Notes under the pieces: generated by a model
Database searches by the model: none
What the model was told of the DNA's origin: nothing
What the model saw: only the letters and a program-made list of their open reading frames with translations
Shown: piece by piece, positions 1 to 5,318 of the stretch
How positions within the stretch are numbered: position 1 is the first letter of the stretch
How the letters are laid out: every line of letters begins with the position of its first letter
Source: an uncultured bacterium
Lineage (GTDB): Bacteria; Cyanobacteriota; Vampirovibrionia; Gastranaerophilales; Gastranaerophilaceae
Direction of reading: 5' to 3'
Assembly (NCBI GenBank): GCA_948888345.1
Contig: CAQTPN010000029.1
Span: 1-9,653 of the forward strand
Length of the DNA: 9,653 nucleotides
Made by a program: the position numbers and the translations under genes

Positions 1-8
1 CTCTTTTC

Positions 9-21
9 CACTCCTTCCTCC
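9..21 (-). promoter_or_regulatory. possible ribosome-binding region of a gene leaving the left edge
   Basis: On the minus strand this stretch reads GGAGGAAGGAGTG, a very purine-rich Shine-Dalgarno-like run. It could serve a GTG at 11-9 or a start just outside the window. An ATG at 23-21 opens the same frame without a stop, but only seven codons are visible. If real, a gene diverges from uvrA here. The C/T-rich plus strand could also simply be the tail of an upstream gene. Confidence 0.2.
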
Positions 22-43
22 ATTATGATATAGATTTTATCCT

Positions 44-90
44 AAAAAGGTGTATTGGGGCTTAAAACCTCCCGTATGCCTTTTTCCTTT
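44..90 (+). terminator. G-U-rich hairpin with T-run, probable terminator of an upstream gene
   Basis: The left arm 44-60 (AAAAAGGTGTATTGGGG) pairs with the right arm 71-85 (CCCGTATGCCTTTTT) through seven Watson-Crick pairs, several G-U wobbles, one bulged T and a GGG/CCC top, with a loop around 61-70. A T-rich run follows (81-92). The wobbles at 51/78, 52/77 and 55/74 hold only in plus-strand RNA and become A-C mismatches on the minus strand. This favours a plus-strand terminator or leader structure over a bidirectional one. The gene it would end lies outside the window. Confidence 0.5.
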
Positions 91-159
91 TTTATCGGAT
101 TTTGAAGGATTTTGATTGAAAAAAGGGGTGAGATTTAATTCTATGGCGGGCGGTGTTTT

Positions 160-187
160 TTGTCAATAAACTTTTTTGTAGGATAAT
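160..187 (+). promoter_or_regulatory. uvrA promoter (sigma-70 type)
   Basis: TTGTCA at 160-165 and GATAAT at 182-187 are separated by 16 bases and match the -35 and -10 consensus at five of six positions each. TAATAT at 184-189 is an alternative -10. The predicted transcript start is about 194-196, leaving a leader of about 32 bases before the uvrA ATG. No LexA-like palindrome is recognisable in 1-226, so nothing here shows SOS control. Confidence 0.55.
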
Positions 188-200
188 ATCAATTGTAGAA

Positions 201-230
201 ATGTCAATGGAATTTTTAAATCAGCAATGA
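201..230 (+). other. possible 9-codon leader ORF coupled to uvrA
   Basis: ATG at 201 opens a nine-residue frame (MSMEFLNQQ) ending in TGA at 228-230. That stop overlaps the uvrA start as ATGA. The frame would begin only 5-7 bases after the predicted transcript start, and uvrA itself has no Shine-Dalgarno. The arrangement would allow translational coupling, but a frame this short can arise by chance. Confidence 0.15.
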
Positions 231-3067
231 ATGATAAAATTGTAATAAGAGGTGCAAAAGAGCATAATTTAAAGGATATATCTCTTGAATTGCCCAAAGG
301 TGAGTTAATTGTTTTTACCGGTGTATCAGGTTCCGGGAAAAGCTCTCTTGCTTTTGATACCATATTTGCGGAAGGCCAGAGAAGATATGTTGAGAGCCTT
401 TCGACTTATGCAAGGCAATTTCTCGGGCAGATGGATAAACCTGATGTTGAAAGCATAGACGGACTTTCGCCTGCAATTTCAATTGACCAGAAATCTACAA
501 CTAATAATCCGCGCTCAACCGTCGGTACTATTACAGAAATTTACGATTATTTAAGGCTTTTATATGCGCGTACCGGAACGCCGTACTGTCCTCAATGCGG
601 TACTCCAATTGCTCCGCAGACTGTGGATGAAATTGTATCAAAAATTCTGGAGCTTCCTAACGGGGCTAAAATTCAAATAATAGCACCAATTATACGCGGT
701 AAAAAAGGCGAGTTTCAAAATGTTATATCGGAACTCAAGCAGGAAGGGTTTATCCGCCTTAAAGTTGACGGGGAGATTTATAATCTTGATGAGGATGAGA
801 TTAAACTTACCAAGACTCAGAAACACAATATAGATGTCGTTATAGACAGAATTATTATAAAAGACGGCATAAAAAGCAGGCTTTTTGACAGTGTGCAGAC
901 TGCCTTAAGCCGTGCAAACGGATTAGTGGCACTTGATGTGCTTAAGGCTGACAGGGTGGAACCTTATGAAAAACTATTCAGTGAAAAATTAAACTGCCCG
1001 AATTGCGACCTGAGTTTTGAAGAAATTACACCGAGAATTTTCAGCTTTAATGCTCCTTACGGTGCCTGTAAGGTATGTAATGGTTTGGGGGCGCATTATG
1101 AGGTATCTGACGTACTCGTTGTTCCGGATACTGAAAAATCTTTGAGAGGCGGGGCAATATATCCATGGGCAAAGACATCAAACCAGTATTATACCGATGT
1201 TTTATTATCAGTTTGCGAACATTACGGAATTGACCCCGATAAACCATTTAAATCACTGACACCGGCACAAAAAGGGATAATTTTGTACGGGAACGGGGAT
1301 GAGACTATTAAGATGCGTTACTGCGATTTCGGTACAAAGCATATGAGAACTCATTATCAGCCGTATGTCGGGGTAATTCCCTATATGATGAAGAAATATG
1401 AGCAATCAGACAGTGATATTATCCGTGCCGAAATTCAAAAATATATGACGGAAATTCCCTGTAATGCCTGCAAGGGGGCAAGGCTTAATCCGTTTGTTTT
1501 ATCGGTTAAAATTTTGGATAAGAATATCTATGATTTTTGCTGTATGAGTATTGATAAGGCTTATGAATTTGTTGAAGAATTATATTTAAGCCTTGATAAC
1601 TACAAAATGGAGATAGCAAAGCAGATTTTGGATGAAATCAGAGCACGTTTGAAATTTTTGCTTGATGTGGGGTTAAATTATTTGACGCTTGCAAGGAGTG
1701 CCGGAACTTTATCCGGGGGCGAAGCGCAGAGGATAAGGCTTGCAACTCAGATTGGTTCCGGACTTTCAGGGGTTTTGTATGTTCTTGATGAGCCGTCTAT
1801 CGGCCTGCATCAGCGGGATAACGATATGCTTATAAAAACTCTTTTGAAGCTTCGAAATCTTGGAAATACATTGATTGTAGTTGAGCATGATGAAGACACT
1901 ATCCGCTCGGCTGATTATATTGTGGATATCGGGCCAAAAGCAGGTGTGCACGGGGGACAGCTGATTGCATCCGGAAGTGTTAAGGATATTGAAAAAGCAA
2001 AAGAATCAATCACCGGAAAATATTTAAGCGGTGAATTAAATATTCCCGTGCCAAAAAAGACACGTATCGGGAACGGAGAATTCTTAGAGGTTAAAAATGC
2101 ACATTTAAATAACCTTAAAAATATTGATGTAAATATTCCTTTAGGAAAAATTGTTGCCGTGACAGGGATTTCAGGAAGCGGCAAATCAACTCTTGTGAAC
2201 GATATTATTTATGAATTTGCACTTCATAAATTGCGCGGCAACCGCCCAAAACCAAAAGGGGTGGATGATATTAAGGGGTTTGAAAATGTTGACAAGATTG
2301 TTCTTGTTGACCAATCGCCCATTGGAAGAACTCCAAGGTCAAATCCTGCAACTTATACAGATGTATTTACACATATACGCGACCTTTTTGCACAGACAAA
2401 TGAGGCCAAGGTGCGCGGATATAAACAGGGAAGATTTTCATTTAACGTAAAAGGCGGAAGATGCGAAAAGTGCAAAGGGGACGGCGTTTTAAAGATTGAG
2501 ATGAATTTTTTATCCGATGTTTATGTAAAATGTGATGTATGCAAGGGCAAAAGATATAATCAAGAGACGCTGGAGGTTAAATATAAGGGTAAAAGCATAT
2601 CCGATGTTTTGGATATGACCGTAGAAGAGGCTCTTGAATTTTTCCAAAATGTTCCAAGGATTGCATCAAGGCTTCAAACCTTGTATGATGTCGGCTTAGA
2701 ATATATAAAACTCGGCCAGAGTGCCACAACGCTTTCAGGCGGTGAAGCACAGAGGGTAAAACTTGCGCTTGAATTAAATAAACGCGCAACAGGTAAAACA
2801 TTGTATTTAATGGATGAGCCTTCAACCGGCTTGCACTGGTTTGATGTGGATAAATTGGTTAAAATATTGCATAAACTGGCTGACAGCGGGAATACGGTTT
2901 TAATTATCGAGCACAATTTGGATATTATAAAATGTGCCGACTATATTATTGATTTAGGCCCTGAAGGCGGCATAGGCGGCGGGGAAGTCATTGCCAAAGG
3001 TACGCCGAAACAGGTTATAAAGAATAAAGATTCATTCACGGCAAAATTTCTTAAACCCTATATTTAA
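227..3067 (+). CDS. uvrA: UvrA, excinuclease ABC subunit A
   Basis: This is the damage-recognition ATPase of nucleotide excision repair. A UvrA dimer scans DNA with UvrB and loads it at bulky lesions in the cytoplasm. The 946-residue length is normal for the family and both ABC modules are intact. Module I has Walker A GVSGSGKS (32-39), signature LSGGEAQRIRLA (from 495) and Walker B LYVLDEPSIGLH (517-528). Module II has Walker A GISGSGKS (647-654), signature LSGGEAQRVKLA (from 836) and Walker B LYLMDEPSTGLH (859-870). Zinc-binding CxxC pairs are C257/C260 with C281/C284 in the insertion domain and C746/C749 with C769/C772 in the DNA-binding zinc finger. Further CxxC pairs occur in CPQCG (121-125) and in CNACKG of module I. 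The Gly-rich GPEGGIGGGEV tail is present. ATG 227 gives the expected N-terminus but has no Shine-Dalgarno. No terminator follows the stop; foreign-looking sequence begins at once. Confidence 0.98.
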   Translation: MNDKIVIRGAKEHNLKDISLELPKGELIVFTGVSGSGKSSLAFDTIFAEGQRRYVESLSTYARQFLGQMDKPDVESIDGLSPAISIDQKSTTNNPRSTVGTITEIYDYLRLLYARTGTPYCPQCGTPIAPQTVDEIVSKILELPNGAKIQIIAPIIRGKKGEFQNVISELKQEGFIRLKVDGEIYNLDEDEIKLTKTQKHNIDVVIDRIIIKDGIKSRLFDSVQTALSRANGLVALDVLKADRVEPYEKLFSEKLNCPNCDLSFEEITPRIFSFNAPYGACKVCNGLGAHYEVSDVLVVPDTEKSLRGGAIYPWAKTSNQYYTDVLLSVCEHYGIDPDKPFKSLTPAQKGIILYGNGDETIKMRYCDFGTKHMRTHYQPYVGVIPYMMKKYEQSDSDIIRAEIQKYMTEIPCNACKGARLNPFVLSVKILDKNIYDFCCMSIDKAYEFVEELYLSLDNYKMEIAKQILDEIRARLKFLLDVGLNYLTLARSAGTLSGGEAQRIRLATQIGSGLSGVLYVLDEPSIGLHQRDNDMLIKTLLKLRNLGNTLIVVEHDEDTIRSADYIVDIGPKAGVHGGQLIASGSVKDIEKAKESITGKYLSGELNIPVPKKTRIGNGEFLEVKNAHLNNLKNIDVNIPLGKIVAVTGISGSGKSTLVNDIIYEFALHKLRGNRPKPKGVDDIKGFENVDKIVLVDQSPIGRTPRSNPATYTDVFTHIRDLFAQTNEAKVRGYKQGRFSFNVKGGRCEKCKGDGVLKIEMNFLSDVYVKCDVCKGKRYNQETLEVKYKGKSISDVLDMTVEEALEFFQNVPRIASRLQTLYDVGLEYIKLGQSATTLSGGEAQRVKLALELNKRATGKTLYLMDEPSTGLHWFDVDKLVKILHKLADSGNTVLIIEHNLDIIKCADYIIDLGPEGGIGGGEVIAKGTPKQVIKNKDSFTAKFLKPYI

Positions 3068-3967
3068 AGTTTCAGTATCTTGTTTGATAAAGGCTTCTCT
3101 ATATGCTGAAATATCAGCTTCACCATAAGTGCTTATAGCTTCAGCAAGTTTATCTCCATCTTTTGCAATATCTTTCCAAGTTTTGCCTGAAATTTCAGGG
3201 TCAAACTCAATGGTTTTTGTTAAAATACCTTCAATATCATCATCATTTTTGAATTTAACTTCACCTTGAAGCATATCATCAAGGATTTCATCAGAGGATT
3301 TGGCGGATATTATTCTTGGGTTTGGTGATAGGTTAGGATTGGGAGTTTGTTCTCTTCTATCAAGTCGTGTATTGCTTGAAAGTACAGGCTCATTGCCGAG
3401 TGTTTCGGGTACTTGTTTTTGATTTTGAACTCCTGTTTCTGAATCAAGTATAGAACCTTGTCGTTGAATACTTTTAGTTCTTCTTCTCTGTCCTTCACTT
3501 TGATATAACCGTTCATCAGAACCTCCTTCAGCAGTATTATAACTTTTCCCAAGTTTTTTGGCAATTTCTGCTTCTTCAGGAGAACCGTCTATAATCCGTG
3601 ATTTTAAATTAGGGTATTTATTTAAGTATCTTTCTTTAAATAAGAAGCCGGGTTCTATAACAGCATGCCATTCAATTTGCTTGTTAGAGTTTTCACTTAT
3701 GGCTTTATCAATAAGTTTTTCAGCTACATTAGGAGTAGAAGGTAAATCACCTTCTTGTTTAGGGAGTTTTTCACCTGTTCTCCAATTTTCCATTCTTTTA
3801 GTTTGGTTTCTAACTTCACCAATTTCTAAAATATCATCTTTAGCTGTGTATTCAACATAGCCAAGATTATTGCCATCAGGGTCAATGAGATTATATCTTT
3901 GTTCTCCTGCGCCTTGAGAAGGTTCGGCAGATTCAAATTTATAACCGTCCGCTTCATATTTCTGCAC
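3032..3967 (-). CDS. hypothetical protein, C-terminal part of a start-less accessory gene
   Basis: I do not recognise a named family. GTG at 3967 gives 311 residues, but it has no good ribosome-binding site, and the frame continues upstream for another 309 bases without a stop and in protein-like sequence. The GTG is therefore probably internal. Residues about 24-125 (YNLIDPDGNNLGYVEY through NVAEKLIDKAI to QIEWHAV) have the strand-strand-helix-strand rhythm of an acetyltransferase-like (GNAT) fold; this is a guess from pattern. Residues about 150-225 form a polar linker rich in Q, N, P and R, then DEILDDMLQGEVKFKNDDD starts a charged segment. The last 12 codons, stop included, overlap the uvrA 3' end in antisense, so the natural C-terminus is probably lost. 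Large modular phage or mobile-element proteins often look like this. It lies downstream of higBA on the same strand with no terminator between. Confidence 0.45.
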   Translation of the reverse strand: MQKYEADGYKFESAEPSQGAGEQRYNLIDPDGNNLGYVEYTAKDDILEIGEVRNQTKRMENWRTGEKLPKQEGDLPSTPNVAEKLIDKAISENSNKQIEWHAVIEPGFLFKERYLNKYPNLKSRIIDGSPEEAEIAKKLGKSYNTAEGGSDERLYQSEGQRRRTKSIQRQGSILDSETGVQNQKQVPETLGNEPVLSSNTRLDRREQTPNPNLSPNPRIISAKSSDEILDDMLQGEVKFKNDDDIEGILTKTIEFDPEISGKTWKDIAKDGDKLAEAISTYGEADISAYREAFIKQDTETLNIGFKKFCRE

Positions 3968-4276
3968 GTTCTCTGATATGTTTTGGATTTCTTCTTGAGA
4001 AGCTAAAGCCTTTGCTTTCCCTTTTGCTTTTTTATAAACATAATCGGGGGCAACTTCAGCTTCATTTAAGCCTTGATATCTTGAAAAATGCTGTACTTTT
4101 TGGTTTGGAACAGTTCCTTTTGCAATATCTCTGGCATGTTCAAGTTCGCTTCTTAAAGTTGCGTAAGGGTTTTTGACACTTTTATTAATACTAATAGTGA
4201 TATTAGGGGTTTTATTGAAAAGAAGTAAGAATATATTTTCAAATGCAGGATTACATTGCTTGAACGTTGTCGAGAT
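3968..4276 (-). pseudogene. start-less upstream continuation of the 3032-3967 frame
   Basis: The minus-strand frame stays open from the TAA at 4279-4277 down to the GTG at 3967 and contains no ATG, GTG or TTG. From about 4190 it reads like real protein: NPYATLRSELEHARDIAKG, then QKVQHFSRYQGLNEAEVAPD, then a KKAKGKAKALASQEEIQ helix running directly into the 3032-3967 product. The part nearest higA (about 4200-4276) is AT-rich with low-complexity codons and is probably not coding in origin. The simplest reading is a gene whose 5' end was removed when the higBA segment was joined to it, leaving a remnant that cannot start by itself. Confidence 0.5.
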
Positions 4277-4544
4277 TTACGGTTTGGCGGGCATGCCAGA
4301 GGTCGTATTTCATTTGAAATTTAAGCCACATTGATGCAGAAGTTGTTTTGAAGCATTTTTCAAGTTTCAGGGCAATTTCTGAAGTTATCGGAACTTTGCA
4401 ATTCACAATATTTGAAAGATGTTTTCTTGAAATACCAAGCATTAAAGCGGCACGGGAAATACTTATGCCGAATTCTTTTAAATACAATTCATCAAGCATT
4501 TCCCCGGGATGCGGCGGATTGTACATTTCTAGCTGTTTTTCCAT
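4251..4544 (-). CDS. higA: HigA-type antitoxin, XRE-family helix-turn-helix protein
   Basis: This is the antitoxin of a type II HigBA module: it binds and neutralises the HigB mRNA interferase and represses its own promoter. The 97-residue product has the family's PHPGE motif at residues 11-15. It has an HTH at about 30-65 (SRAALMLGISRKHLSNIVN and the following ALKLEKCF helix) and the C-terminal WLKFQMKYDLWHARQ segment seen in HigA proteins. The start at 4544 is chosen because AAAGGA lies 7 bases upstream and the conserved region begins just after it. A start at 4598 would add 18 residues inside the toxin gene and has no ribosome-binding site. It sits 13 bases after higB on the same strand, the usual toxin-first order. 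No terminator follows. Confidence 0.93.
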   Translation of the reverse strand: MEKQLEMYNPPHPGEMLDELYLKEFGISISRAALMLGISRKHLSNIVNCKVPITSEIALKLEKCFKTTSASMWLKFQMKYDLWHARQTVNLDNVQAM

Positions 4545-4551
4545 AAGAATT

Positions 4552-4557
4552 TCCTTT
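4552..4557 (-). promoter_or_regulatory. higA ribosome-binding site
   Basis: AAAGGA on the minus strand lies 7 bases before the ATG at 4544, in the 13-base gap after the higB stop. It fixes the antitoxin start and gives the antitoxin a better initiation signal than the toxin upstream, which has none. Confidence 0.7.
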
Positions 4558-4836
4558 CTAGTGATAGTCTTGATAGTCCACAATGTATACATTTCCATTT
4601 ATAAATTCAAATGTAATGCGCCAGTTTGCTTGAACCGTAACTGACCATAAATCTTTCATATCGCCTTTTAGTTTGTGAAGTCTGAAGGCCGGCAAATCAA
4701 GACTTTCAATATTTTCTGCTTCGTCAAGATAGTTTAAAATAAATGATAACTTTTTTCTATGTATTGCCTGAATACCTTTAGCGGAGCCTGTTGTGTAAAA
4801 TAATTCAAGCCCTTTGTGTTTGAAAGACTTAATCAT
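4558..4836 (-). CDS. higB: HigB-type toxin, RelE-family ribosome-dependent mRNA interferase
   Basis: HigB toxins cut mRNA in the ribosomal A site; the partner is the HigA encoded just downstream. The product is 92 residues, the same length as the well-studied Proteus HigB. It keeps the expected residues at the same numbers: H54 and K57 in RLHKLKGDMKDLWSV (52-66), R73 in NWRITF (71-76), and the C-terminal D90-Y91-H92. The N-terminal MIKSFKHKGLELF start is typical, so ATG 4836 is firm. All catalytic positions are intact, so the toxin should be active. The predicted transcript starts on the A of this ATG, and no Shine-Dalgarno precedes it, so translation is probably leaderless. No frame damage is seen. 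Confidence 0.95.
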   Translation of the reverse strand: MIKSFKHKGLELFYTTGSAKGIQAIHRKKLSFILNYLDEAENIESLDLPAFRLHKLKGDMKDLWSVTVQANWRITFEFINGNVYIVDYQDYH

Positions 4837-4842
4837 ACTCTA

Positions 4843-4871
4843 ATTATAACCAACTTGGTTACAGTTGTCAA
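4843..4871 (-). promoter_or_regulatory. higBA promoter, perfect sigma-70 consensus
   Basis: On the minus strand TTGACA (4871-4866) and TATAAT (4848-4843) match the consensus at every position, with the optimal 17-base spacer. Six bases separate the -10 from A4836, the first base of the toxin ATG, so the predicted +1 falls on the start codon. Such a strong promoter implies tight repression by the HigBA complex at the overlapping operator. Confidence 0.8.
4847..4861. promoter_or_regulatory. probable HigA operator, 7-bp inverted repeat
   Basis: TAACCAACTTGGTTA is a perfect inverted repeat with 7-base arms and a single central base. It fills most of the spacer between the -35 and -10 of the higBA promoter and overlaps the first two bases of the -10. 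An XRE antitoxin dimer bound here would block RNA polymerase. HigA binding to palindromes over its own promoter is known for the family; binding at this site is inferred from position and symmetry. Confidence 0.7.
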
Positions 4872-4955
4872 TTGTTTAAAGATTAATCCTTATTTAAACC
4901 TTATTGTGGGATGGTTTTTGTTATCGGGCAGGATATGCTTGTTTTGACATTAGAA

Positions 4956-4961
4956 AAGGAG
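4956..4961 (+). promoter_or_regulatory. ribosome-binding site deciding the start at 4968
   Basis: AAGGAG lies 6 bases before ATG 4968. An in-frame ATG at 4911 has no such site, so 4968 is preferred. Confidence 0.75.
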
Positions 4962-4967
4962 AATTTT

Positions 4968-5246
4968 ATGTGTAAAACTTATGATGCGATTTATAAAATT
5001 GCAAAAAATGTGGAATCTGACGTTTTAGTGTTATGGGTAGGGCATAAGAAAATATCAGGTACACTTTTAGATTGCAAAGATAATAAATGTATGGATGAAG
5101 TTATAACTCTTCAAGATGCAACTGTTGAATGTATGCATTCAGAAGGTAAAAAAATGCATAATTTCAGATGGCTAAATATTCCGTCTCATCATATTAAGGC
5201 ATTTACTTTTAAGTGTTGTGTTATTGATTTAGATGACCTTCAATAA
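4968..5246 (+). CDS. small Cys-rich protein of unknown function
   Basis: I do not recognise this 92-residue protein. It has no signal peptide or membrane segment. Six cysteines (C2, C36, C41, C55, C83, C84) are too irregular for a standard zinc finger. After a short N-terminal helix (TYDAIYKIAKN), the rest alternates like a small beta barrel: VLVLWVGHKKISGTLLD, DEVITLQDATVE, FRWLNIPSHHIKAFTFK. The G..ISGTL / ITLQDA / IP..HIKAF rhythm resembles an Sm-like or SH3-like barrel, which is a fold guess only. The start is set by AAGGAG 6 bases upstream. It diverges from higBA across a 131-base gap and is closed by a strong terminator, so it is a single-gene unit. No clear promoter was found for it. 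Position beside a TA module and a gene remnant suggests accessory cargo. Confidence 0.7.
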   Translation: MCKTYDAIYKIAKNVESDVLVLWVGHKKISGTLLDCKDNKCMDEVITLQDATVECMHSEGKKMHNFRWLNIPSHHIKAFTFKCCVIDLDDLQ

Positions 5247-5264
5247 GTTTTGTTTCAATAAATT

Positions 5265-5300
5265 ATGTCTGATGAAAATTTAATTCATCAGACATTTTTT
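5265..5300 (+). terminator. Rho-independent terminator after the small Cys-rich gene
   Basis: The 12-bp perfect stem ATGTCTGATGAA (5265-5276) / TTCATCAGACAT (5284-5295) has a 7-base AATTTAA-type loop and is followed by T5295-T5300. The T-run makes it directional for the plus strand. It insulates the accessory islet from the U32 operon. Confidence 0.9.
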
Positions 5301-5303
5301 CTG

Positions 5304-5312
5304 TGTTAATAT
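5304..5312 (+). promoter_or_regulatory. extended -10 promoter of the U32 operon
   Basis: TGTTAATAT fits an extended -10 (TGnTATAAT) with five of six matches in the hexamer. The -35 region falls inside the terminator stem and is poor (TTCATC at 5284-5289). The hexamer ends six bases before A5319, so the predicted +1 is the A of the gene's ATG. This fits the absence of a Shine-Dalgarno there. Confidence 0.45.
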
Positions 5313-5318
5313 TCTTTT

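Noticed and set aside
1..226. SOS/LexA box in front of uvrA
   Set aside because: No GAAC-N4-GTTC, CTGT-N8-ACAG or similar palindrome is visible between the promoter and the ATG.
3105..3118. GCTGA/TCAGC hairpin as a uvrA terminator
   Set aside because: Only 5 bp, no T-run behind it, and it lies within the protein-like minus-strand frame.
3310..3564. 84-codon minus-strand frame inside the remnant
   Set aside because: It overlaps the longer frame, which has protein-like continuity on both sides, and it has no supporting motif. It falls over the low-complexity linker, where alternative frames open easily.
3558..3860. 100-codon plus-strand frame antisense to the remnant
   Set aside because: Ser- and Phe-rich antisense shadow of the minus-strand frame, no ribosome-binding site and no recognisable domain.
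4545..4598. Longer HigA start at 4598
   Set aside because: It would extend into higB, has no Shine-Dalgarno, and the added residues are not part of the HigA family pattern.
3052..4900. Direct repeats flanking the accessory islet (TTAAACC and TTTAAAG near 3060 and 4880)
   Set aside because: Seven-base AT-rich words in a different order at the two ends; too short to call a target-site duplication or attachment site.
4911..4967. Earlier start for the small Cys-rich protein at 4911
   Set aside because: No ribosome-binding site, while AAGGAG sits 6 bases before 4968.
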